Shown: positions 50,031-62,000 of the stretch, in pieces | Layout of the letters: each line of letters opens with the position of its first letter | Numbering within the stretch: position 1 is the first letter of the stretch | Assembly (NCBI GenBank): GCA_965240325.2 | Contig: OZ251226.1 | Coordinates: 2,790,001 to 2,854,000, forward strand | Direction: 5' to 3' | DNA length: 64,000 bases | Source: Rebecca billardiae RCC1528 | Lineage: Eukaryota; Haptophyta | The notes under the pieces: generated by a model | Told to the model about the DNA's origin: nothing | The model's input: only the letters and a program-made list of their open reading frames with translations | Databases searched by the model: none | Program-made: the position numbers and the translations under genes

Positions 50031-52813
50031 TCATGGCTCATCCTCGTCCACGTCGTCATCGGTCGAGTCGAGCTTGTGTATGGCCGTCTTGATCATCTGC
50101 GCGTCCTTGGGGTTGAGGTCGAGCGCGGTCGAGAGGCACACGAGCGCCTTCTGCGGCTGGCCCATGCGCTTGTAGATCTTGCCGAGCATCAGGTGCACCG
50201 CGCCCTCCTTGGGCGCCAGCTCGCGCAGCGCGAGCAGCTCGTCCAGCGCCAGCTGCGCGGCCGACGGCAGCGCGACGCGTGCCGCGCGCGTCTCAGTCAG
50301 GCCCTGCGCGCGCGGGGCGTGCGCGCGCGCGCGCGCTCGTTCCGCGCGCGCGCGCACCTGCTGCTCCTCGAGTGAGATGAGCACACGCGCCTTCTGGAAG
50401 CGCGCGAGCGGGTTGGCCGGGTCGAGGCTGATGGCGCGCTCGAGCACGGCGAGCGCGCGCTCGGGCCGCTGGTTCTCGTGCACCGCCTTCTCGTGCAGCG
50501 CCATCCCCAGGTAGCACTGCAGCGGCGACGAGCCGCCGTTGATCTGCAGCGCGCGCGCGAGGTGGAACTCTGCGAGGTCGTATTTCTCCTGCCGGAAGTA
50601 GATCGAGCCCAGGCCGTACCACGCGTTGTAGTGCCGGTCGTCCAGCAGGATCGCGCGGCGGTACGCGCCGAGCGCCTTCTCAAAGTCCTCGTTGGCCGCG
50701 TACTCGTGCCCGCACAGCGTGTGCGCGTACGCAAAGTCGGGCGAGAGCTGGATGGCCTGAGGCGCACACGCGCACGAGCGCACGCACGCACGCGCGCACG
50801 CACGCACGCGCACACGCGCGCACACACGCACGCGCACGCACACGCGCGCACACACGCACGCACGCACGCGCGCGGAGAGGGGGCAAGGGCAGGGGGAAGG
50901 GCGCAGGGCGGGTCGGGCGGGGCTGCGCTGGGTGCGCGCGCCGCGCGGCACGACGGCACGACGAGCCGCGCCGCGCGCACGCGCACCCTCTTGAGGAACT
51001 TGAGCGCCGTGTCGTGTTCCTTCTGCAGCGAGAAGCAGTTGCCGAGGATGGCCCACGTGTGCGCGCTCATGCGGTTGAGGGCGAGCGCGTGCTGCGAGAG
51101 GCAGCACAGCTTCGCCTCGGCGCGCAGGTGCCAGAGCAGCGTCGAGTGCAGCTCGTGCCCCGCAAGCCGGTGCGGCTCGATGGAGAGCGCGGCGGAGAAG
51201 GCGCGCTCGGCCTGCACGGCGCGGCCGTGCGTGTGCGCGCGCGCGCGTGTGAGCGCGCGCGCGCGCGCGCACGCGGGCGGCGCTGGACGGAGCGCACTGC
51301 CGCGCCCCGGCGCGTGGCGAGCATTGCATCGCATCGCCGCGGCGCGCGCGGCGCACACCTCTGCGTAGTTCACCATCTCAAAGTGCGCGCGGCCCACGTG
51401 GCACAGGACCCACCCCGTGCGGTAGTGCTGCCGCGGCAGCGCCTGCAGCAGCTCGAGCGCCCTGGGCGCGCGGTACGCGGAGAGAGCGGCGAGCGCGCGC
51501 GCCATGTGCTGCAGCAGCGCGGCGACTGCGCAGCCCGCGGAGGGCGTGGGCGCGGCTGCCGCGGCGGCTGCCGCGGCGCCGTCGGCGGCGGCGGCGCCGC
51601 CCGCCTTCGAGCCGGCTTGGCTCGCGTGCGGCTGCGCAGACGCCGGCGTCGTGCCCGCGCCGCCCGCGCCGCCGCCGCTCAGCCGCGACGAGCGGCGCAC
51701 CGGCGCGCCCGTCGAGCCCGCGGCGGCGGCGCCGCCCGTCCGCGACGACTTGCGCGGCGGCGGGATGCGCACACCGTCGTCCACCATCGGGCTGGCGGCG
51801 CCCGCCCCGCCCGCCGCGCCGCTCGGCGGCTGCGCCGGCGACGAGCCCGCGCCACCCGCGCCCCCTCCGCCTGAGCCGAGGTTGAACAGCCAGCTGCCCA
51901 CGCCGCCTGGCGTCACGCGGCGGCGCGACGGCGCGCCGCCTGCCGCGGCGCCCGCAGCGCCCTCGTCGGGCGTGGCCGCGCCCATCGGCGGGTACGGGCC
52001 CGGCTGCGGGGGCTGCAGCCCGTTGTCGAAGCCCGCACCGCCAGCGCCCGCGCCCGCGAGCGGCGGCAGCGGCGACAGCCCAGCCGCGCCCGCCTGCTGC
52101 TCCGCGCCGCCGCCGCTCGCGGGCATCGGCGACGGTGTGAACGCACCCGCGCCGAGCATGGCGGACGCGGGCGTGGCGGGCAGCGCGCCGGCCGCCAGGC
52201 CGAGGCCCGCACTCCCGAACGCCGGCGCCGCCGGCGTGAAGCCCATCGCGCCCGAGAGCGGCGGCGCCGGCGGCGCGCCGCCCGCGCCGTCGGCCGCGAG
52301 CGGCGGCGGCTCGAGCCCGAGCTGGCAGAGGCCCTCGTACGCGCTCCAGAGGTACGGGTTGAGCTCGAGCGCCTGCGTGAAGTAGCGCGCGGCCTGCGAG
52401 CGCCGCTGCGACTTGACGCAGATCACGCCGAGCAGGTAGCAGCCCGACGCCCCGTTCGGCACGTCCTCGGCGGCGGGCGGCGCGCCGCCCGGTGGCGACG
52501 ACGCCGCGGGCTGGCCGAGCAGCATGCGCTCGGCCTCGTTGAGGTGGCCGAGCTCGAGGCAGCAGAGCGCGAGGAGGTAGCGGTTCTGCGCCGACGTGCA
52601 CCCCTGCAGCACGTGGTACGCGCGGTGCCGCTCGCCCGCGAGGAAGTAGCACGTCGAGAGCACGTGCGCCGAGTCCTCGCTCGGCGCGTGCGCGTGCAGC
52701 CGCTCGGCGAGGAAGGTGGCGTTGTGGTACAGGTGGTGCTGCAGCGACTGGTGCGTCCACGCGAGCAGCGTGCGCTCGAAGTGAGGCCGCGAAGGGTCGA
52801 GCGCGCTGGCCAT
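50031..52813 (-). CDS. CDC27: anaphase-promoting complex subunit 3 (CDC27)
   Basis: Four exons, 52813-51359, 51211-50987, 50756-50358 and 50252-50031, all joined in phase 0, 766 residues. Introns of 147, 230 and 105 bp start GTGTGC, GTGCGC and GTGCGC. The N-terminus (LLAWTHQSLQHHLYHNATFLAERLHA, CYFLAGERHRAYHVLQ) is the TPR dimerisation part of APC3; after a Gly/Ala/Pro/Ser-rich loop (about 190-425) with likely Cdk sites, the C-terminal TPR superhelix follows. SYRAPRALELLQALPRQHY, AHTWAILGNCFSLQKEHDTALKFL, AYAHTLCGHEYAANEDFEKA, YNAWYGLGSIYFRQEKYDLAEFH and HLMLGKIYKRMGQPQKAL are strong CDC27 signatures. The protein is a scaffold arm of the APC/C ubiquitin ligase that binds the IR tails of co-activators. 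The start gives the family N-terminus. Confidence 0.95.
50761..50876. repeat. (CACG/CGCA)n tract inside CDC27 intron 2
   Basis: A purine-pyrimidine alternating tract of ACGC, CACA and GCGC units occupying half of the 230-bp intron. Such sequence favours Z-DNA. Confidence 0.85.
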
Positions 52814-53047
52814 CGCCGCGCGCGCGTCTCTCCGTCCGAGCGTGCGCGCGCAACTCGCGCGCGCTTCGAACGAGCAGCAAGCGGCGGTCACCGTGCGTGT
52901 TCCAGCCAACGATGGCTGCCGGCCCGGTCCGGGCGCGGGGTGAGGAGTAAAGTCCGGCCGTCGTCGGTTTTTGACTTTTTGTACGGTCAACGCCAGGGTG
53001 GCTGCTCCCCGCCGTTCGAGGCGGCGCGCCCCGCCTGGCCGGCCGAG
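52814..53047. promoter_or_regulatory. 234-bp divergent promoter
   Basis: Between CDC27 (minus) and the dynein gene (plus). A T-rich patch (GGTTTTTGACTTTTTG) lies at about 52965-52981, just upstream of the dynein start. Confidence 0.45.
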
Positions 53048-56000
53048 ATGGCCCCCATCAAGCCTGGGGAGGTGGTCTGGCAGAGCCCGACGTGCCGCGG
53101 GACCCCGCCCGGCCCGCGCTCGGGCCACTCCATCAACGTCGTCCACGGCAAGGCCGTCATCTTTGGCGGGTGCGGCGTGGAGGGCAAGGAGTCGAGCAGC
53201 GTGTACAACAGCACGCACGTGCTCCACCTCGGCGACTCGCCGTACTGGGAGACGCTCGAGGCGCTCGGCGACATCCCCGAGGCGCGCTGGCGCCACACGG
53301 GCACCGTGCTGCCCGACGAGCAGTCCATCCTCGTCTTTGGCGGCCTGTGCCGCGGCCGGCGCTTCAACGACACGTGCGTCCTCAACGTCGAGAAGCGCGA
53401 GTGGGCGTACAAGGAGTGCGCCGGCGCGCCGCCGTACGCGCGCTCGCACCACACGGCGACGCTGGTCGAGCCCGCCACGGAGGAGGGCGGCATCGGCGGC
53501 GCCGGCGGCCAGCTCCTCATCTGCGGCGGCTTTGGCGGCCCGTCGGCCTCGTTCCGCGACTTCTTGATGGACGTGCACCTGCTCGACCTGGAGACGTGGA
53601 CGTGGGTGCGCGCGGACGACTTCAAGGGGCGCGTGCCGCGGCCGCGCTCGGACCACTCCGCCTGCGTCACCAACGGCCGCCTCATCATCATGGGCGGGCG
53701 CACGTGGACGTCGGCCGAGTCGGTCGGCTTCCTCTCAGACATGCAGGTGCTCGAGATCAAGACGATGCGCTGGCTCGAGCCGCCGCCGACCGACGACCCG
53801 GCGGCGAGCGACGAGGACGCGGAGGCGGTGCCCACGTGGCCGGGGCTCGGCTCGACCCGCTGGAACCACTCCTCCGTCCTCATCGACTCCGTCCCCTCGC
53901 CGTACGTCTTTGTGTTTGGCGGGCAGACGTCGACGCGCACGTACACCAACGAGCTCAACGTGCTGCACGCCGACCCGGCCGGACTCAAGTGGATCAGCCC
54001 GGCGATCGCGGGGACGCCGCCCGAGGCGCGCGAGGACTGCGGCTTCGCGTACGACCGCTCCACCTCGTCCGTCGTCCTCTTCGGCGGCTGGCGGCACAAG
54101 TGGGTCGGCGACGTGTGGGCGCTCAACGTCGCGGGCATCGTCGGGCCCGCGTACGCGGTCAACTCGATCTGGCCCGTCTCCGGCCCCGTCACCGGCTCGG
54201 CGCCCGTCACGATCACCGGGCTGCGCTTCAAGCCGTCGCAGCGGATCAACGTGAAGTTCACGGACGGGCGGCACGAGGCGATCGTGCCCGGCGCGTACGA
54301 GTCCGAGACCGAGATCCGCGCCAAGACGCCCGTCTTTGAGAAGATGTCCGCGCCGGTCAACGTGGCCATCTCGATTGACGGCGAGCCGTACACCGTGAAC
54401 CGGTGCGCGTACCACCCGTTCCTCAACACGCGCGCGGCCAAGTCGATCGCGTTCGGGCCGGGCGTGAGCCCGAGCGGGACGGTCGGCGTGGAGCACACCT
54501 TCCTCATCCAGGCGAAGGACGCGGCGGGCACCAACCGCTCGACGGGCGGCGACCCCGTCACGGTCGAGCTGGGCGGGCCGGCCGAGCTGGGCGGGCCGGT
54601 GCACGCGCACATCGCAGACTCAGGCGACGGCCGGTACACCGTGCGCTTCACGCCGCCCGTCGCGGGGGAGTACTCGGTGAACGTGCTGATCAACGAGACG
54701 GCGTTCGGCGACGAGGCCGACGTCGAGGCCTCGCGCCAGAAGATCCGCTCCTCCCCGTTCCAGATGGTGGCGTCGGACGTGTGGCAGCCGCTGCGCGCGG
54801 GCGGGATCGCGCCGCGCGTGCGCGACACGATGCGCTGCGCCTCGCTCGGCTCGAAGGTGGTCGTCTTCGCGTTCTCGGCGGTGGACCTGGCCGGCGCGGG
54901 GGGCGCGGGCGAGGAAGGCGACGCGGAGGGCGAGGAGGGCGCCGACGTCGACGAGGCCCTCGCCGAGGCCGAGGCCGCGGACGCGAGCGCCGCCGCGGCC
55001 GGCGCCGAAGGCGCGGACGGCGGCGCCGACGGCGCCGAGGCCGAGGCCGAGGTGGCGGCGCCGTCGGCGGCGGAGCTCGCGGCGACGGAGGCGAAGGCGG
55101 CCGAGAAGGCGGAGGCCTCCGAAGCCGCGCTCTTCGACCCGCCGCGCGTGAGCGACGACGAGCTCAAGGGCTGGCTGCCCGCCGCGCCGTCAGACGCGTG
55201 GGTGCTCGACGTGGCGCCCGCGGCGCCGGGCGGCGCGGGCGGGCTGCGCGCGCTGCCGACGTGGGAGCTCGTGTCCGAGACGGAGGAGGTAGACGCGCTG
55301 GTGTCGGCGACGGCGGACGCGCACGCCGCGCTCGCCAAGGCCGTGCGCGCGCTCGCCCTCCCCGTGCACCTCGAGCGCGCGCTGCTCCTCCCGCAGGCGG
55401 CGGGCAGCGCGCCGCTGCGGCCGTACCGCGAGGGCGCGGAGGCGGACGCGCCGCCGCCGCGCGCGCACTTCCTCGTGCACGCCGCGGCGGGCGCGGCGTA
55501 CATCTACGGCGGCGTCGACGCGTCGGGCGCGCAGCTGAACGACGTGTGGAAGCTGACCAAGCCGCCCGGCGCCGCCGCGCGCTGGCGCTGGGAGCGCGTG
55601 TACGGCGGGCTCGCGCAGCCGCCGCCGCCGTCCGGCTTGGCCGCGGCGACGCAGCCCAAGCCGTTCACCGTCTTCGTGGCCGGCCCGCACTCGGCGGACG
55701 GGAACGGCGGGCCGCCGGCGCTGCGCCTCGCGTACTTCGGCTCGGGCGCGCTCGGCGACGCGTACGACGTCGGCAGCGCCCTCGACGTCTCCGCCCTCGA
55801 GCGCCGCGAGCCGTTCGACACGCGGCTGCTCAAGCTGAGCGAGGCCGACCTCTCGAAGCGCGATGACGCGGCGCGGCGCGCCTACTCGGCGCTCAGCAAG
55901 GCGCTGGCCGCGCCGGACGCGGAGGCGATCGCGAACGGCACGCTGGACAGCAAGTCGCTGCACCGGCTGCTCCGCGCGCTCGCCGAGGTGCGCGTCGGCG

Positions 56001-59000
56001 GCGAGGCCGTCGAGTTCGCCCTCGAGCAGCTGCGCGAGTCGTTCACCCACCTCGAGCGCGCCGCGGCCGAGGGCGGGCGCGCGCCCGAGGCGTCGTACGC
56101 GGCCAAGCAGCTCGCGCGCGTCGAGGCGGCGGCGGAGAAGTGGTCCGCGGCGAAGAAGGCGGCGCCCGCGGTGAAGAAGGTGATCAAGGGCCACGCCGAG
56201 ACCGAGGCGGCCAACGTCTCCGAGAAGGCGCGCGCCATCCGGCTGAAGCTCGTCGACTGGCGCTCCGTCTTCCGCGTCGACGGCGTGTGCGAGATGGGCA
56301 CCGGCATCAAGGAGGCGTACGCCAAGTGCGACGACGCGCACCTGATCCTGGCGGAGTACGACAAGGAGATCGCCGGCGTGTACGAGCTCGCCGAGGTGTG
56401 CGAGGTCGTCGAGTCCGCCGAGTCCGCGCGCCTCGAGCTCGTCGACGCGCGCGCAGAGCTTGTGCTGATCAAGACGCTGTGGGACCTGGTCGCGGTCGCC
56501 ACCGCCTTCATCGCCGACTGGGAGGGGACGCTGTGGGCGGTGATCGACACGGGCGTGATGGAGGAGGAGATCAAGCAGCTCTCGAAGACGCTCAAGTCGC
56601 TCGACAAGCGGCTGCGCGAGCTCCCCGTCTTCAAGTCGCTCGAGGTGATCATCAAGAACTTCTCGCTCGCGCTGCCGTGCGTGGGCGACCTCAAGTCGCC
56701 CTCGATGCGCGAGCGCCACTGGATGCAGCTCGCCGAGATCACGGGGAAGGAGATCCCGCTGCCGTTCCCGGCGGACTTCGCGCTGAAGCAGCTGCTCGAG
56801 CTGCAGCTGCACAAGTTCGTCGACGACGTGGGCGAGGTCGTCGACCGCGCCGTCAAGGAGGACAAGATGGAGCAGCAGCTGAAGAAGCTCGCGACCGTGT
56901 GGCAGGCGATCGAGTTCACGTTCGACCGGCACCGCGACACCGAGGTGATGCTCATGTCGATGCAGGAGGAGGACTTCGACGCGCTCGAGGAGAACCAGCT
57001 GCTCGTGCAGGGGATGATGGCGTCCAAGTACCTCGCCACCTTCGAGGAGGAGGTGACCAAGTGGCAGCGCGAGCTCTCCAACGTGTCGGACGTGCTCACG
57101 ACGATGTCGGAGGTGCAGCGGCGCTGGCAGTACCTCGAGACGCTCTTCATCGGCTCGGAGGAGGTGCGGCAGGAGCTGCCGCAGGACGCGGAGCGGTTCG
57201 TCGGCATCGACAAGCTGTTCAAGGAGTGCCTCGTCGGCGTGTACGAGGTGAAGAACGCCGTCGCCGCGTCCAACCGCCCCGGGCTGCTCAAGAACCTCAA
57301 CAGCATGTCGGACGAGCTCGAGCTGTGCGAGAAGGCGCTCGCCGACTTCCTCGAGTCGAAGAAGCGCATCTTCCCGCGCTTCTACTTCGTGGCGACGGCG
57401 ATGCTGCTCGACATCCTCTCGAACGGGAACCGGCCGTCGGTGGTGGCGCAGCACATCAACGCGCTGCTGCAGGGCGTCAAGTCGCTCGAGCTCTCGGGCG
57501 ACCCGCCGAAGGTGGTCGAGTCGATGACGTCGAACGAGGGCGAGGTCGTGCCGTTTGCGCAGACGGGCTCGCTGCCGCTCAACGGCAAGGTGGAGATCTA
57601 CCTGAACGACCTGATCGACAAGATGCGCGCGGAGCTGAAGACGCAGCTCGGGATGGCGATCGGCGACTACCGCAAGCCCGGGCGCAAGCGCACCGAGTGG
57701 CTCTTCGACCACGTCGCGCAGGTGGTGCTCGTGACGACGCAGATCGAATGGACCGAGGGCACCGAGGCCGCGCTCGCCGCGCTCGCCAAGGGCGACGCCA
57801 AGGCGATGGGCGGCTACTCGGACGAGCAGATCCGGATGCTCTCCGAGCTGATCGTGCTCGTGCAGGGCAAGCTCGAGAAGCTGCAGCGGCGCAAGATCAT
57901 GAACATGATCACGCTCGAGACGCACTCGCGCGACATCAACCTGATGCTGATCAGCGACGGCGTGCAGACGGGCGACAACTTCAAGTGGGCGTCGCAGCTC
58001 AAGACCAAGTGGCTGCCGTACCCGTCGCCCGACGCGGAGGTGGACTGCCACATCTTCAACTGCGACGCGCACTTCGTGTACTCGTACGAGTACCTGGGCA
58101 ACGCCGGCCGGCTCGTGATCACGCCGCTCACCGACCGCATCTACACGACCGCGACGCAGGCGTGCCACCTCGTGCTCGGCTGCGCGCCCGCCGGCCCGGC
58201 CGGCACGGGCAAGACGGAGACGACCAAGGACCTGTCCGCGCAGCTGGGCAAGGCGGTGTACGTGGTGAACTGCGGGCCGGAGATGGACTACCGCACGATG
58301 GGCGACATCTTCAAGGGCCTCGCCTCCGCTGGCGCGTGGGGCTGCTTCGACGAGTTCAACCGGCTGCTCGCCGAGGTGCTCTCGGTCTGCTCGACGCAGT
58401 ACAAGGCGGTGCTCGACGCGATCCGAGCGTCGCAGAACACGTACCGCATGGACGGCATGGACTACTCGCTGCACCCGGACGGGTGCATGGCGTTCATCAC
58501 GATGAACCCGGGCTACCTCGGCCGCACCGAGCTGCCTGAGTCGCTCAAGGTGCTCTTCCGCCCGGTCACGGTGATGGTGCCCGACATGCAGATGATCATG
58601 GAGAACATGCTGATGGCCGAGGGCTACACGACCGCCAACACGCTCGCCAAGAAGTTCTTCACGCTGTACCGGCTGCTCAAGGACCTGCTCTCGCCGCAGA
58701 TGCACTACGACTGGGGCCTGCGCGCGGTCAAGTCGGTGCTCGTCGTCGCCGGCGGCTTCAAGCGCGGCGAGCCCGACCAGCCCGAGGGCGGCCTGCTGAT
58801 GCGCGCGCTGCGCGACTTCAACCTGCCCAAGATTGTCGAGGACGACATGGTCGTGTTCATGGGGCTGATCAAGGACCTGTGGCCCGACGTGTTCGACTCG
58901 ATGCCGCGGAAGCGGGACTACGAGTTCGAGGGGCTCGTCGTGAGCGTCGCCACCGAGACGCACCTGCAGCCCTCCGACTACTTCGTGCAGAACGTCGTCG

Positions 59001-62000
59001 ACCTGCAGGACCTGCTCGACATCCGCCACTGCGTCTTCGAGATCGGCTCGTCCGGCAACAACAAGACGCGCACGTGGCAGACGCTGGCGAAGGTGTGGAC
59101 GAAGGGCGGCGTGCGCGGCAAGACGACGTACCGCGACATCAACCCCAAGGCGATCACGCCGAACGAGCTGTACGGCTACGTCAACATGGCGACGCGCGAG
59201 TGGAAGGACGGGCTGCTCTCGTCGTCGATGCGCGAGATGGCCAACGCGCCCGACACCAACCCCAAGTGGATCATCCTCGACGGCGACCTCGACGCGAACT
59301 GGATCGAGAACATGAACTCGGTGATGGACGACAACCGGCTGCTCACGCTCGCGTCGAACGAGCGCATCCGCCTCCTGCCGCACATGCGCCTCATCTTCGA
59401 GATCCGCGACCTCGCGTTTGCGTCGCCCGCGACCGTCACGCGCGCGGGCATCCTCTTCATCTCCGAGATGGGCCAGTGGAAGAACTTCGTCAAGTCGTGG
59501 ATCGACGAGCGCCGGCGGAACGAGCCGGCGTCGATCGGCGAGCCCGCGCGCGCGGCGCGCGCCGCCAAGCTCGCCGAGCTCTTCGACAAGTACTGCGAGC
59601 CGACGATGATCGAGATCTTCAAGTCGTTCAAGACGGTCGTGCCGATCCTCGACTTCAACATGGCGCAGACGCTCTGCTACTTCCTCGAGGGGCTGCTGGT
59701 CGAGGAGAACGTGGGGCGCGACGAGTCCAAGTTCGAGATCTACTTCGTGTTCGCCGCCGTCTGGTCCTTCGGCTCGGCGATGTCCGTCACCTCGGGCACC
59801 GACTACCGCAAGCGCTTCTCGCAGTGGTGGAAGGAGACGTGGAAGACGGTCAAGTTCCCGCACCGCGGTGAGGTCTTCGACTACTTTGTCGACGCGCGCA
59901 AGGCGGAGTTCACGGCGTGGGCGGAGGTGGTGCCCGAGGTGACGTACTCGTCGACCACGCCCATGTCCGCCGTCACCGTGCCCACGGGCGAGACCGTCGC
60001 CGTCACCTTCTGGCTCGACAACCTGATGCCGCGCTCGCACCCGGCGATGCTGGTCGGCTCGGCCGGCTGCGGCAAGACGGCCATCATCAACGGCAAGCTG
60101 CGCGCGCTCGGCGACGCGTACATGTCGTCCACGGTGAACATCAACTACTACACGAACTCGTCGCTGTTCCTCAAGGTGCTCGAGGCGCCGCTCGAGAAGA
60201 AGGCGGGCAAGAACTACGGCCCGCCGGGCAACAAGAAGCTGATCTACTTCATCGACGACCTCAACATGGCGGCGCTCGACAAGTACAACACCGCGTCCAA
60301 CATCTCGCTCATGCGGCAGCACCTCGCGTACGGCCACGTGTACGACATGACGAAGCTCGTGCAGAAGGTGCTGCTGAACACGCAGTACCTCGCCGCGATG
60401 AACCCGACCGCCGGCTCCTTCGTCGTCAACCCGCGGCTGCAGCGGCTCTTCGCCACGTTTGCGATCGGCTTCCCGGGCGCGGAGGCGCTCACGACTATCT
60501 ACTCGACCTTCCTCAACGGCCACCTCGCGTCCGGCTTCGCCGCGGAGATCACGCAGGACGAGATGGGCAAGAAGATCGTGCAGGCGGCGCTCCAGCTGCA
60601 CCGCCGCGTCGCCGCCAACTTCCGCAAGACCGCCTCCAACTTCCACTACGAGTTCAACATCCGGCACATGGCGGGCGTGTTCCAGGGCATCCTGATGGGC
60701 CAGCGCAACGAGATCAGCGAGTCGCTCACGCTCGCGCAGCTGTGGCTGCACGAGAGCGAGCGCGTGTACGGCGACCGGCTGGTCTCGCCGCAGGACCTGA
60801 AGAAGTACAAGGAGCTCGCGGGCGAGGTGGCGAAGAAGGTCTTCAAGGAGATGTCGCCCACCTCGCTGATGGCCGAGCCGCTGCTCTTCACGCACTTTGC
60901 GCAGGGCATCGGCGAGAAGCAGTACGACCGGCTGCCCTCGTTTGCCGACCTCTCGACGCTGCTCACGCAGGCGCTCACCGAGTACAACGAGACGAACGCG
61001 GTGATGAACCTCGTGCTCTTCGAGGACGCGATGCGCCACGTCTGCCGCGTCTCGCGCATCATCGAGTCGCCCGGCGGGCACGCCCTGCTCGTCGGCGTCG
61101 GCGGCTCGGGCAAGCAGTCGCTCTCCAAGCTGGCGACCTACGTCTCTGGCTTCTCACTTGTGCAGGTGGTGATCTCGGCGACGTACGGCGTGAACGAGCT
61201 GAAGGCGGACCTGCAGACGATGTACCGCAAGGCGGGGCTGAAGGGCGAGGGCCTCGTCTTCCTCTTCACCGACCAGCAGATCGCCGACGAGCGCTTCCTC
61301 GTGTACATCAACGACCTGCTCTCGTCGGGCAACATCCCCGGCCTGTTCCCGCCCGAGGACATGGACGACATCGTCAACACGATGCGGCCGCACGTCAAGC
61401 GCGCGGGGCTGCCGGACAACCGCGAGTCGTCGTGGAACTACTTCATCTCGCAGGTGCGGGCCAACCTGCACGTCGTGCTCTGCTTCTCGCCCGTCGGCGA
61501 CCCGATCAAGGTGCGCACGCGCCGCTTCCCCGCGCTCGTCAACTGCGTCGTGATCGACTGGTTCCAGCCGTGGCCCGAGGAGGCGCTGCTCTCGGTCTCA
61601 AAGCGCTTCCTCGACGACCTCGAGCTCGGCACGGACGAGCAGAAGACGAACGTGATCCAGTTCATGCCGTACTCGTTCCTCGCCGTCAACCAGGCCTCCG
61701 CGCAGTTCATCGAGCGCGAGCGGCGGTACAACTGGACGACGCCAAAGTCGTTCCTCGAGCTGATCGCGCTGTACAAGTCGATGCTCGCCGCGCGGCGCAA
61801 GGAGACGATCGACGGGATCAACCGGCTGTCGAACGGCGTGACCAAGCTCGAGGCGACCGCGGAGGAGGTGGGCGAGCTCGAGGAGCAGCTCAAGCTCAAG
61901 CAGGTCGAGGTGGAGGAGAAGAAGCAGAAGGCGGACGAGATGATCCCCAAGCTGGAGGCGGAGAAGGCCAACGCCAACGACGAGATGAGCAAGGCGTCCG

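Noticed and set aside
55190-61081. 1963-codon open frame antisense to the dynein gene
   Set aside because: It has no recognisable domain, is dominated by Arg, His, Val, Leu and Glu codons expected from reading GC3-rich codons backwards, and lies wholly inside a well-supported dynein motor gene.
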